Source: Prescottella agglutinans
GTDB lineage: Bacteria > Actinomycetota > Actinomycetes > Mycobacteriales > Mycobacteriaceae
Assembly (NCBI RefSeq): GCF_004011865.1
Contig: NZ_RKLP01000009.1
Coordinates: forward strand, 186,001-250,000
Length of the DNA: 64,000 bases
Direction: 5' to 3'
Position numbers and translations under genes: made by a program. Below are positions 1 to 8,197 of the stretch, in pieces (position 1 is the first letter of the stretch; every line of letters begins with the position of its first letter). Under the pieces are notes generated by a model. The model was not told the DNA's origin. It did no database searches and saw only the letters and a list, made by a program, of their open reading frames with translations.

Positions 1-1
1 G

Positions 2-1069
2 CTGTACTCGTCGGGAACCACCGGCCGCCCCAAGGGCATCAAGCCGAAGCTGCCGGACGGGCAGGTCCACCAGACGCTCGACCCGTACACCGCGGTGTTC
101 TCGCCGATGTACGGGTTCGACTCCGACACCGTCTACCTGTGCCCGGCGCCGCTGTATCACGCAGCGCCCCTGCGCTTCTGCGGGACGATCAACTCCGTCG
201 GCGGCACCGTGATCGTGATGGACCGCTTCGAACCTCGTGAGGCACTCGAGCTGATCCAGCGCTACCGCGTCACCCACAGCCAGTGGGTGCCGACGATGTT
301 CGTGCGAATGCTCAAGCTGCCGACAGATGTTCGGGACCGCATCGACGTGTCGAGCATGCGGGTGGCGGTCCACGCGGCGGCGCCGTGCCCGCCGGACGTC
401 AAGCGCGCGATGATCGACTGGTGGGGACCGGTGATCCACGAGTACTACGCCTCCACCGAGGGATCCGGGGTCACGTTCATCGACAGTGCGCAGGCGCTCG
501 CGCATCCCGGATCCGTCGGTCGCGACGGTGTGGTCGGGATCGTCCACATCTGCGACGAGTCGGGACGTGAGTTGCCGACCGGGGAGATCGGCACCGTGTA
601 CTGGGAGCGCGACGAACTGCCGTTCGAGTACCACAACGACCCCGACAAGACCGCGTCCGCGCAGCATCCGGACCATCCGACGTGGACCACCAGCGGGGAC
701 ATCGGCTATATCGACGACGAGCGATACCTCTATCTCACCGATCGGGCCGCCTTCACGATCATCTCGGGCGGCGTCAACATCTACCCCCAGGAATCGGAGA
801 ACGTGCTGACCCTGCATCCCAAGGTGCACGACGTCGCGGTGATCGGCGTGCCGCACGACGAGATGGGAGAAGAGGTCAAGGCCGTTGTCCAACTGGCGGA
901 CGGTGTGACGGGAAACTCCGAGGTGGAGCGGGAGTTGCTCGACTACGTCCGCGACCGGGTCGCGCACTACAAGGCGCCGCGGTCGATCGACTTCACGGAC
1001 GAGCTCCCGCGCACACCCACCGGGAAGCTGATCAAGCACCGACTGCGTGCCCGATACGTCACGGTGTGA
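2..1069 (+). CDS. Acyl-CoA synthetase / AMP-dependent ligase, C-terminal part (5' end outside window)
   Basis: Adenylate-forming (ANL superfamily) enzyme that would activate a carboxylic acid to its acyl-AMP and then its CoA thioester. The reading frame is open from base 2, and the first visible residues are the Ser/Thr/Gly-rich P-loop (SSGTTGRPKG), so roughly the N-terminal 150 residues are missing. Later motifs are EYYASTEG, SGDIGYIDD and the C-terminal PRTPTGKLIKH containing the catalytic lysine. These place it with FadD-like acyl-CoA synthetases of actinobacteria. The acyl substrate cannot be told from the sequence. The stop is 3 bp from the convergent DUF488 gene. Confidence 0.9.
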   Translation: MYSSGTTGRPKGIKPKLPDGQVHQTLDPYTAVFSPMYGFDSDTVYLCPAPLYHAAPLRFCGTINSVGGTVIVMDRFEPREALELIQRYRVTHSQWVPTMFVRMLKLPTDVRDRIDVSSMRVAVHAAAPCPPDVKRAMIDWWGPVIHEYYASTEGSGVTFIDSAQALAHPGSVGRDGVVGIVHICDESGRELPTGEIGTVYWERDELPFEYHNDPDKTASAQHPDHPTWTTSGDIGYIDDERYLYLTDRAAFTIISGGVNIYPQESENVLTLHPKVHDVAVIGVPHDEMGEEVKAVVQLADGVTGNSEVERELLDYVRDRVAHYKAPRSIDFTDELPRTPTGKLIKHRLRARYVTV

Positions 1070-1072
1070 GGA

Positions 1073-1438
1073 TCAGACCGACTCCTGCAGGAACTGCTGC
1101 AGCACCGCTGCATGACTGTGATCGACGTCCTGGGCCGCGGTCAGCAGGACGATCGGGCGGTCCTGCGCGAGCTCGAGAACCCGCTCGGCAGCGGTGCGCC
1201 CGTCCGGAGATTCCAACTCAGCGAGATAGCGGGAGCGAAACTCGGCAAACTCTGCTACGTCATGGCTGTACCACCGACGTAGTTCCGTCGACGGTGCGAG
1301 ATCCTTCGCCCAGTCGTCGTAGTGGAACGAATCCTTACGCAGTCCGCGCGGCCACAGCCGGTCGACGAAGACCCGAAATCCGGCCTCCGCGCCAGGGTGG
1401 TCGTACACACGTTCGATGTCGACGGCTCGAGTGTGCAT
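1073..1438 (-). CDS. DUF488 family protein
   Basis: A 121-residue protein with the hallmarks of DUF488: an N-terminal Arg-Val-Tyr segment, FRVFVDRLWPRG, and the later WYSHD and VLLTAA motifs. Family members are small cytosolic proteins of unknown biochemical role. The length is normal for the family. It converges on the acyl-CoA synthetase and is divergent from the transhydrogenase operon. ATG start, with no competing start nearby. Confidence 0.85.
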   Translation of the reverse strand: MHTRAVDIERVYDHPGAEAGFRVFVDRLWPRGLRKDSFHYDDWAKDLAPSTELRRWYSHDVAEFAEFRSRYLAELESPDGRTAAERVLELAQDRPIVLLTAAQDVDHSHAAVLQQFLQESV

Positions 1439-1494
1439 CTCCGAACCTCCGTTTCTTGGGCCTATTCGGCCGTCAAGTTACGTCCATGTGAATT

Positions 1495-1510
1495 AGTGAG
1501 CTGTATCACA
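1495..1510. promoter_or_regulatory. Possible Crp/GlxR-type cAMP-receptor box upstream of pntAa
   Basis: The sequence AGTGA-GCTGTA-TCACA matches the CRP/GlxR consensus TGTGA-N6-TCACA at 9 of 10 arm positions. It lies in the 270-bp gap between the DUF488 gene and pntAa, about 200 bp before the pntAa start. A TATACC -10-like hexamer follows about 20 bp downstream. Binding by a Crp-family protein is inferred from the match alone. Confidence 0.4.
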
Positions 1511-1708
1511 AAATGTGTCTCTTACAGTGGTATACCTCTGTTCGGACTCGATTCAGACGGCATCGACGACTTGCGTGTGTTCCCTTGCTCACGGTAGTTC
1601 TGCTTACCATCGTGGACCACTTGCATCGATCGGGTCATCGTCCGTCGATCGCTCGATAGTTGCCGCCCGTCGCGGCAGGCACACCATCTACCGCAGGAAG
1701 TCGAAACA

Positions 1709-2824
1709 TTGGATACATCGAAGAGCGCGGCACAGGTGCGCCCATCGGTCGGTGTCGTTCGGGAGACGAGCGACGGCGAGCGACGGGTGGCGCTGGTGCC
1801 GAAGGTCGTGGCGTCCCTGGCCGCGAAGGGCGTCGACGTCGTCGTCGAGCCCGGTGCCGGACTGGGGGCCCTGATTCCGGACGAGCTGTACAAGGAGGCG
1901 GGCGCGACGATCGGGGACGCGTGGACCTCCGACGTCGTCGTCAAGGTCGCACCGCCGTCGGACTCCGAGGTCGGCAAGCTCCGGTCGGGGCAGACGCTGA
2001 TCGGCTTCCTGGCGCCGCGCAACGCCGAGAACCAGATCGGTGCCCTCACCGCGGCGGGGGTGAGCGCGTTCGCCGTCGAGGCGATCCCGCGTATCTCCCG
2101 CGCCCAGGTGATGGACGCGCTGTCGTCGCAGGCGAACGTGGCCGGTTACAAGGCCGTCCTGGTCGCCGCGTCCGAGTCCACCCGCTTCTTCCCGATGCTG
2201 ACCACCGCGGCCGGCACCGTCAAGCCCGCCACCGTGCTCGTCCTCGGTGTGGGTGTCGCGGGTCTGCAGGCGCTGGCCACGGCGAAGCGTCTCGGTGGCC
2301 GCACCACCGGCTACGACGTGCGCCCCGAGGTCGCGGATCAGGTCCGCTCGGTGGGTGCACAGTGGCTCGATCTCGGCATCGACGCGGCCGGTGAGGGCGG
2401 CTACGCCCGCGAGCTGACCGACGCGGAGCGTGCGCAGCAGCAGCAGGCGCTCGAGGACGCGATCAAGGGCTTCGACGTGGTCATCACCACCGCGCTGGTG
2501 CCGGGTCGTCCGGCGCCGCGTCTGGTGACCGCCGCGGCCGTCGAGGGCATGAAGCCCGGCAGCGTGATCGTCGACCTGGCCGGCGAGACGGGCGGCAACT
2601 GCGAGCTCACCGAGCCCGGCCAGACCGCCGTCAAGCACGGTGTGACGATCTGCTCGCCGCTGAACCTCCCGGCGACGATGCCCGAGCACGCCTCGGAGCT
2701 GTACTCGAAGAACGTTGCGGCCCTGATCGAGCTGATGCTCGACGAGAACGGCGCGCTGGCGCCCGACTTCTCGGACGAGATCCTCGCCGGTGCGTGCGTG
2801 ACCGGATCGAAGGAGAACTCGTAG
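1709..2824 (+). CDS. pntAA: NAD(P) transhydrogenase, alpha subunit part 1 (PntAa)
   Basis: Soluble NAD(H)-binding domain I of the proton-translocating transhydrogenase, which couples hydride transfer between NADH and NADP+ to the proton gradient. The 371-residue protein shows the alanine-dehydrogenase/PNT N-terminal fold (ETSDGERRVALVP) and a Rossmann segment (VLVLGVGVAGLQAL) near residue 170. The RPAPRLV loop typical of PntA is also present. Start is a TTG with a purine-rich GCAGGAAG upstream. pntAb begins directly after its stop, so the three genes form one operon in the split actinobacterial arrangement. Confidence 0.95.
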   Translation: MDTSKSAAQVRPSVGVVRETSDGERRVALVPKVVASLAAKGVDVVVEPGAGLGALIPDELYKEAGATIGDAWTSDVVVKVAPPSDSEVGKLRSGQTLIGFLAPRNAENQIGALTAAGVSAFAVEAIPRISRAQVMDALSSQANVAGYKAVLVAASESTRFFPMLTTAAGTVKPATVLVLGVGVAGLQALATAKRLGGRTTGYDVRPEVADQVRSVGAQWLDLGIDAAGEGGYARELTDAERAQQQQALEDAIKGFDVVITTALVPGRPAPRLVTAAAVEGMKPGSVIVDLAGETGGNCELTEPGQTAVKHGVTICSPLNLPATMPEHASELYSKNVAALIELMLDENGALAPDFSDEILAGACVTGSKENS

Positions 2825-3157
2825 ATGTACACCGAATTGTTGGCGAACATCGCGATCCTGGTTCTGGCCGGGTTCGTGGGTTTCGCTGTGATCTCGAAGG
2901 TGCCGAACACGCTGCACACGCCGCTGATGTCGGGCACCAACGCCATCCACGGCATCGTGGTGCTGGGCGCGCTGGTGGTGCTCGGGCATCTGCCCGGTGA
3001 CGCCCCGTGGTCGATCAAGGTCATCCTGTTCGTCGCGCTGGTGTTCGGCACGTTGAACGTCGTGGGTGGTTTCGTGGTCACCGACCGCATGCTCGCGATG
3101 TTCAAGCCGAAGAAGGACGCCCCCAAGGCAGCCGTGAAGAAGGGGGCTGACGCCTGA
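2825..3157 (+). CDS. pntAB: NAD(P) transhydrogenase, alpha subunit part 2 (PntAb)
   Basis: A 110-residue membrane subunit carrying the part of domain II that is fused to PntA in enterobacteria. Three or four hydrophobic helices are visible, and the family-typical segment HTPLMSGTNAIHGIVV lies near residues 36-51. The C-terminus is lysine- and alanine-rich. It starts 1 bp after the pntAa stop, and its stop shares one base with the pntB ATG, which implies translational coupling. Confidence 0.95.
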   Translation: MYTELLANIAILVLAGFVGFAVISKVPNTLHTPLMSGTNAIHGIVVLGALVVLGHLPGDAPWSIKVILFVALVFGTLNVVGGFVVTDRMLAMFKPKKDAPKAAVKKGADA

Positions 3158-4581
3158 TGAGTTACCTCGTCACGATCCTCTACATCGTCGCGTTCGCGAT
3201 GTTCATCTACGGTCTGATGGGCCTGACCGGCCCGAAGACCGCGGTCCGCGGCAACTACATCGCCGCGGTCGGCATGTTCGTCGCCGTCGTCGCCGTGCTG
3301 ATCGACATCCGCGACACCGACAACTGGGGCCTGATCGTCGGCGGCCTCGCCGTCGGCATCATCCTCGGTGTCCCGCCGGCGCTGCGCACGAAGATGACCG
3401 CGATGCCGCAGCTGGTGGCCCTGTTCAACGGTGTCGGCGGCGGCACCGTCGCGCTGATCGCGTGGGCCGAGTTCCTCAACTCCGACGGTTTCACCGCGGT
3501 CGAGACGGTCCCGTCGGCGCCGTTCATCGTGGGCTCGCTGTTCGCGGCGATCATCGGCTCGGTCTCGTTCTGGGGCTCGCTGGTCGCGTTCGCCAAGCTG
3601 CAGGAACTGTTCAACAAGACGTTCGAGAAGAAGGTCGTCGCGTCGGCGAAGCTGTTCCAGCTCGCGAACATCGTCCTCGCGCTGGTGTCGGTCGGCCTGG
3701 CCGTCTACATCGGCCTCGGCGCCGACGGCGAGCCGCAGTCCCCGTGGCTGATCGTCGGGTTGTTGGTCGCGGCCGGTGTGATGGGCCTGTTCGTGGTGCT
3801 GCCGATCGGCGGCGCCGACATGCCCGTCGTCATCTCGCTGCTCAACGCACTGACCGGCCTCTCGGCCGCCGCGGCGGGTCTCGCCCTGAACAATCAGGCG
3901 ATGATCGTCGCCGGCATGATCGTCGGCGCCTCCGGCTCGATCCTGACCAACCTGATGGCCAAGGCCATGAACCGGTCGATCCCGGCGATCATCTTCGGCT
4001 CGTTCGGCGGCGGCGACGCCGGCGGCGCGGGCGGCAGCGCGGCGGGTGGCACCGTCAAGGCGACCTCCGCCTCCGATGCGGCGATCCAGATGGCCTACGC
4101 GAACCAGGTCATCGTGGTCCCCGGCTACGGTCTCGCGGTCGCGCAGGCCCAGCACGCGGTCAAGGAGATGGCGGCGCTGCTCGAGGACAAGGGTGTCGAG
4201 GTCAAGTACGCGATCCACCCGGTCGCCGGCCGCATGCCCGGTCACATGAACGTCCTGCTCGCCGAGGCCGACGTCGCCTACGACGCGATGAAGGAGATGG
4301 ACGACATCAACGGCGAGTTCTCCCGCACCGACGTCACCGTCGTCATCGGCGCCAACGACGTCACCAACCCGGCCGCGCGGAACGATTCGAGCTCGCCGAT
4401 CTACGGCATGCCGATCCTCAACGTCGACCAGTCCAAGTCGGTCATCGTGCTCAAGCGGTCGATGTCGTCGGGCTACGCCGGCATCGACAACCCGCTGTTC
4501 ACCGCGGACGGCACGTCCATGCTGTTCGGCGACGCCAAGAAGATGGTTTCCGAGGTCACCGAGGAGCTCAAGGCCCTGTAG
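3157..4581 (+). CDS. pntB: NAD(P) transhydrogenase, beta subunit (PntB)
   Basis: A 474-residue protein with the remaining proton-channel helices (N-terminal 270 residues) followed by the NADP(H)-binding domain III. Diagnostic stretches are LFNGVGGGTVALIAW near residue 90, the domain III segment VIVVPGYGLAVAQAQH, and HPVAGRMPGHMNVLLAEA. The C-terminus has the conserved GYAGIDNPLF motif. Complete, with the normal length for the family. A weak hairpin follows the stop. Confidence 0.96.
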   Translation: MSYLVTILYIVAFAMFIYGLMGLTGPKTAVRGNYIAAVGMFVAVVAVLIDIRDTDNWGLIVGGLAVGIILGVPPALRTKMTAMPQLVALFNGVGGGTVALIAWAEFLNSDGFTAVETVPSAPFIVGSLFAAIIGSVSFWGSLVAFAKLQELFNKTFEKKVVASAKLFQLANIVLALVSVGLAVYIGLGADGEPQSPWLIVGLLVAAGVMGLFVVLPIGGADMPVVISLLNALTGLSAAAAGLALNNQAMIVAGMIVGASGSILTNLMAKAMNRSIPAIIFGSFGGGDAGGAGGSAAGGTVKATSASDAAIQMAYANQVIVVPGYGLAVAQAQHAVKEMAALLEDKGVEVKYAIHPVAGRMPGHMNVLLAEADVAYDAMKEMDDINGEFSRTDVTVVIGANDVTNPAARNDSSSPIYGMPILNVDQSKSVIVLKRSMSSGYAGIDNPLFTADGTSMLFGDAKKMVSEVTEELKAL

Positions 4582-4613
4582 GCCTCGGCACACCACGGAA
4601 CACGAGAACGGCA

Positions 4614-4645
4614 GCTGACGGGGCGATCCCCCTCCGCCTGTCAGC
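4614..4645 (+). terminator. Hairpin after pntB
   Basis: GCTGACGGG and CCTGTCAGC form a nine-base-pair stem with one G-T pair and a 14-nt loop, about 30 bp past the pntB stop. There is no U-tract, as is common in high-GC actinobacteria. Confidence 0.4.
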
Positions 4646-4646
4646 A

Positions 4647-4659
4647 GAAGGGACCCTTC
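4647..4659. repeat. GAAGGGNCCCTTC palindrome, copy 1
   Basis: A perfect 13-bp palindrome (GAAGGGACCCTTC) next to the 3' end of the MFS transporter gene. Related palindromes sit at the other side of the same gene. Confidence 0.5.
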
Positions 4660-4665
4660 GCACGC

Positions 4666-5874
4666 TCACGGCGTGTGCAGGGTCTCTTCCGCCGTTGCGG
4701 TCACCGTCCGGCGGGGCGGCTGCACCACACCCGCGAAGCGGGACGCGACCAGCACGCACGCCAGCGGCACGATCATCGCGACCGTGAGCGGCACCAGTTG
4801 GGTGAGCCACCCGATCGTGGCCGGGCCGGCGAGGAAGCCGAAGTAGCCCATTCCCACCACGCGGGACATATTCGCTCCGGCCGCACCGGTCCCGAGATTC
4901 CCGGACGCGGTGAAGATCTGCGGCACGCAGCCCGACAGCCCGAGCCCGAACAGCGCCCACCCGAGCAGCGTCGTCGGCAGCCACCCCGACACGACGACCA
5001 GCGCCATGCCGGCAGCCGCGATCAGCGCCCCGTAGCGCACCACCGCCACGGGACCGAACGCGGCGCTGACCCGGTCCGCGGTGAACCGGCCCACCGTCAT
5101 CGTCAGCGAGAACGCCCCGAACGCGAGCGCCGCGACGGACGCCGAGACGCCCAGGTGTTCCTTGACCTGCAGCGTGGTCCAGTCGTTCGCGACGCCCTCC
5201 GCGAGCATGAGGGCGAACGCGACGGCACCCAGCGCCAGCACCCGCGGCGAATACCGTCCGCGCGGGCGGGGCTCGTGATGTTCGGGCCGGGGATGCGCCG
5301 ACGGCGGCAGCAGCCTGGTCGTGCACAGCACGATCACCGCGACGCCCAGCACGGACGCCGCCGCGAGCGTGGTGGCCGGTGACCAGCCCGCCTTGATCGT
5401 CACCGCCCCGACGAGCGATCCGGCGACGCCACCGATCGAGAACATGCCGTGGAACGCCGACATGATCGGCCGGCGGTACGCCTGCTCGGCGAGGACGGCC
5501 TGCGAGTTCATCGACACGTCGAGGGCGCCGTTGCCGAACCCGAACACCATCAGCGCCAAGCCCAGCTGCCACGCGGTCGACGCGAGGCCGGGGCCGATGG
5601 TCGCGACGGACAGCAGCGTGCCGCTGAGCGCGACGAGCAGTCGGCTGCCGAACCGATCCGCCAGCGGCCCCGACAGCTGCATGCCGGCGATCGCGCCGAC
5701 CGCGAGCAGCAGCAGCAGCGACCCGAGCGTGGAGTGGGCGATGTTCGTCCGGTCCTCGATCGCCGGAATGTGGACCACCCACATCGCGAGCAGGAACCCG
5801 TTGATCCCGAACACGCCGAAGATCGCGGCCCGCGCCGAGCGCAGATGCGTCGGCGGCTCGGTTCGGGGGTGCAC
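4666..5874 (-). CDS. MFS transporter
   Basis: A major facilitator superfamily permease of about 402 residues and twelve predicted membrane spans. The loop GPLADRFGSRLLVALSG after helix 2 is the typical MFS motif A region, and FGFGNGALDVSMN is characteristic of the sugar/fucose-like or YbjJ-like branch. The start is taken as GTG at 5874, directly before the first charged residues and helix 1. The longer reading frame upstream is arginine-rich and passes through intergenic repeats, so it is unlikely to be translated. Substrate unknown. The gene stands alone between pntB and the bkd operon. Confidence 0.88.
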   Translation of the reverse strand: MHPRTEPPTHLRSARAAIFGVFGINGFLLAMWVVHIPAIEDRTNIAHSTLGSLLLLLAVGAIAGMQLSGPLADRFGSRLLVALSGTLLSVATIGPGLASTAWQLGLALMVFGFGNGALDVSMNSQAVLAEQAYRRPIMSAFHGMFSIGGVAGSLVGAVTIKAGWSPATTLAAASVLGVAVIVLCTTRLLPPSAHPRPEHHEPRPRGRYSPRVLALGAVAFALMLAEGVANDWTTLQVKEHLGVSASVAALAFGAFSLTMTVGRFTADRVSAAFGPVAVVRYGALIAAAGMALVVVSGWLPTTLLGWALFGLGLSGCVPQIFTASGNLGTGAAGANMSRVVGMGYFGFLAGPATIGWLTQLVPLTVAMIVPLACVLVASRFAGVVQPPRRTVTATAEETLHTP

Positions 5875-5906
5875 GTATCCCTTTGTACCCAAGGTTCGGG
5901 ACAGTT

Positions 5907-5951
5907 GAAGGGACCCTACGTGCGCCGGCAGCGTCTGAAGGGCCCCTTCAG
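5907..5951. repeat. GAAGGGNCCCTTC palindromes, copies 2 and 3
   Basis: Two related palindromes lie between the MFS gene and the E2 gene. GAAGGGACCCTAC (5907-5919) is degenerate at its last arm. CTGAAGGGCCCCTTCAG (5935-5951) is perfect around one central base. With the copy at 4647 they bracket the MFS gene. Confidence 0.5.
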
Positions 5952-5966
5952 CTGTCCTGGGCGCGT

Positions 5967-7202
5967 TCAGAGTTGCGCGAGGAGTGTCGGCACGGGGTCG
6001 GCGAGGGTCGCCCCGAGATCGGCGAGGAACCGCGACGCCTGCTCGCCGTCGACGAGGCGGTGGTCGACGGTCACGCTCAGCGTGGTCACGTCCCGCGCGA
6101 CGATGTCGTCGCCCACCACCCACGGTCGTCGGTTGATCGCACCGAGCGCGAGGATCGCCGCCTCACCCGGGTTGAGGATCGGGGTGCCGGTGTCGATGCC
6201 GTAGACCCCCACGTTCGTGATCGTGATCGTTCCCCCGGTCAGGTCCTGGGGTGTCGCTTTGCCCGCGCGTGCGGTGTCGGCGAGTTCGCCCAGCGCGCGG
6301 CACAGTTCGGGAAGCGGCAACTTGTCGGCGTCCTTGACGTTCGGGACGACGAGGCCGCGGTCGGTGGCCGCCGCGATCCCGAGGTTCACGTAGTGCTTGG
6401 TGACGATCTCCTGCGTGTCCTCGGCCCACGCCGAGTTCAGTTCCGGGTGGGCGCGCAGCGCGAGCAGCAGCGCCTTCGCGACCAGCGACAGCGGTGTCAG
6501 GTGCAGGCCCGCGAATGCGCTGGAGGCGCGCAGCTGTCCCAGCAGGTGCACGGTCTCGGTGACATCGACGGTCAGGAATTCCGTGACGTGCGGCGCGGTG
6601 AAGGCGCTGGCCACCATCGCCGCCGCCGTCTGCCGGCGCACGCTGCGGATCGGCGTGCGCGTCTCGCGTTCGTCCGGGACGGGCGCGGCAACGGCAGGGG
6701 TGGTCGCCGGCCCCGCCTGCTCCACGTCGTCGACGGTGATCGCGCCGCCGCGTCCGGTGCCGGTGAGCGTGGCCAGGTCGACGCCCAGGTCTCGTGCGGC
6801 GCGTCGGGCGGCGGGGACCGCGTCCGGCCTGCCTCCCACCGGCCGGGACGGCTGCGCGGCGGGTCGGCGCCGCCGGCTGGGGGCGGGGGACGACGGACCG
6901 TATCCGACGAGCACCGACTCGGACTTCGGCTCGTCCCTCGGCACGGCGTCGGCGGGGCGCGTCGACTCGATCCGGATCAGCGCGGTTCCGACGGGCACCG
7001 TGTCGCCGGGTCGCGCCAGCAACTCCCGCACCACGCCCGCGAACGGCGACGGCAACTCCACCAGGGCCTTCGCGGTCTCGACCTCCGCGATCACCTGATT
7101 GAGTTCGACGGTGTCGCCCACGGCCACCGCCCACGACACCAGTTCGGCCTCGGTCAGCCCCTCCCCGAGGTCGGGCAGGCGGAACTCCTCCACGCCGCTC
7201 AC
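5967..7202 (-). CDS. bkdC: Branched-chain 2-oxoacid dehydrogenase E2 (dihydrolipoamide acyltransferase)
   Basis: Transfers the acyl group from lipoamide to CoA in the 2-oxoacid dehydrogenase complex. The 411-residue protein has one lipoyl domain (lysine 45 in VETAKALVE), an Ala/Pro linker, an E3/E1-binding domain (near VPAARRAARDLGVDL) and the acyltransferase core. The core ends in DHRLVDG with the catalytic His near 381 and Asp near 385. The GTG start overlaps the E1beta TGA as GTGA. Last gene of the bkd operon. No E3 gene is present here, so lipoamide dehydrogenase must come from elsewhere. Confidence 0.94.
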   Translation of the reverse strand: MSGVEEFRLPDLGEGLTEAELVSWAVAVGDTVELNQVIAEVETAKALVELPSPFAGVVRELLARPGDTVPVGTALIRIESTRPADAVPRDEPKSESVLVGYGPSSPAPSRRRRPAAQPSRPVGGRPDAVPAARRAARDLGVDLATLTGTGRGGAITVDDVEQAGPATTPAVAAPVPDERETRTPIRSVRRQTAAAMVASAFTAPHVTEFLTVDVTETVHLLGQLRASSAFAGLHLTPLSLVAKALLLALRAHPELNSAWAEDTQEIVTKHYVNLGIAAATDRGLVVPNVKDADKLPLPELCRALGELADTARAGKATPQDLTGGTITITNVGVYGIDTGTPILNPGEAAILALGAINRRPWVVGDDIVARDVTTLSVTVDHRLVDGEQASRFLADLGATLADPVPTLLAQL

Positions 7203-8197
7203 GCCGCCAGCACCTCGTCGACAGCGCCGAGGATGCGGTCGGCGTCGGGGACGTGGTGCTTCTCGAGCTTCGCCGGCGGGTACGGCACGTCGAATCCGCC
7301 GACCCGCTGCACGGGCGCCTCGAGTTGGTAGAAGCAGCGCTGCGAGATCCGGGCGGCGATCTCCGCGCCGAGGCCGACGAACACGGGGGCCTCGTGTGCG
7401 ACGACGAGCCGCCCGGTGCGCCGCACCGACTCCTCGACGGTGTCGAAGTCGATGGGGGACAGCGACCGCAGATCGACCACCTCGAGCGACGTGCCCTCGG
7501 CGTCGGCGATGTCCGCCGCCTGCAACGCGGTCGGCACCATCGACCCGTACGCGACGAGGGTGGCGTCGGTGCCGGCGCGGGCGATGCGCGCCCGGTCCAG
7601 CGGCAGGTCCGGCGGTGCGTCGATGTCCACCTCGCCGCGGTCCCAGTACCGCCGTTTCGGCTCGAGGAAGACGACCGGATCGTCGAGGGCGATCGCCTGC
7701 CGGATCATCGCGAACGCGTCGGCGGGGTTGCTCGGCGAGACGACCCGCAGGCCGGCGGTGTGCGCGAAGTACGCCTCCGGTGATTCCGAATGGTGCTCGA
7801 CCGCGCCGATGCCGCCGCCGTACGGGATGCGGATCGTCAACGGCGCCCGCACGTGTCCTCGGGTCCGGTAGTGGATCTTGGCGACCTGGGACACGATCTG
7901 GTCGAACGCGGGGTAGACGAAGCCGTCGAACTGGATCTCGCACACCGGCCGGTAGCCGCGCAGCGCCAGCCCGAACGCTGTTCCCACGATCCCGGATTCG
8001 GCGAGCGGGGTGTCGAGGACGCGGGCCGGGCCGAAGTCCTTCTGCAGGGTGTCGGTGATCCGGAAGACGCCGCCCAGCTTGCCGATGTCCTCGCCCATCA
8101 GGACCACCTTGGGGTCGTCCTCGAGGGCCCGCCGCAGCCCGGCGTTGAGGGCGGCGCCGAGCGTCATCGTGGTTGCGGAGCTGACGACAGTGGTCAT
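7199..8197 (-). CDS. bkdB: Branched-chain 2-oxoacid dehydrogenase E1 beta
   Basis: The 332-residue beta subunit of the thiamine-diphosphate E1 component, belonging to the transketolase-like pyrimidine-binding family. MGEDIGKLGGVFR near residue 33 and LDTPLAESGIVGTAFG near 60 are family signatures, and the C-terminal transketolase domain ends normally. The ATG overlaps the E1alpha stop (ATGA), and its own stop overlaps the E2 start. Together the three genes would oxidise branched-chain 2-oxoacids to acyl-CoAs. The valine branch of that product continues in the operon at 36.5-43.2 kb. A role on pyruvate cannot be excluded. Confidence 0.95.
   Translation of the reverse strand: MTTVVSSATTMTLGAALNAGLRRALEDDPKVVLMGEDIGKLGGVFRITDTLQKDFGPARVLDTPLAESGIVGTAFGLALRGYRPVCEIQFDGFVYPAFDQIVSQVAKIHYRTRGHVRAPLTIRIPYGGGIGAVEHHSESPEAYFAHTAGLRVVSPSNPADAFAMIRQAIALDDPVVFLEPKRRYWDRGEVDIDAPPDLPLDRARIARAGTDATLVAYGSMVPTALQAADIADAEGTSLEVVDLRSLSPIDFDTVEESVRRTGRLVVAHEAPVFVGLGAEIAARISQRCFYQLEAPVQRVGGFDVPYPPAKLEKHHVPDADRILGAVDEVLAA

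Noticed and set aside
2401-4596. 731-codon minus-strand frame opposite pntAa-pntB
   Set aside because: Composition is that of an antisense shadow, and the plus-strand pnt genes are certain.
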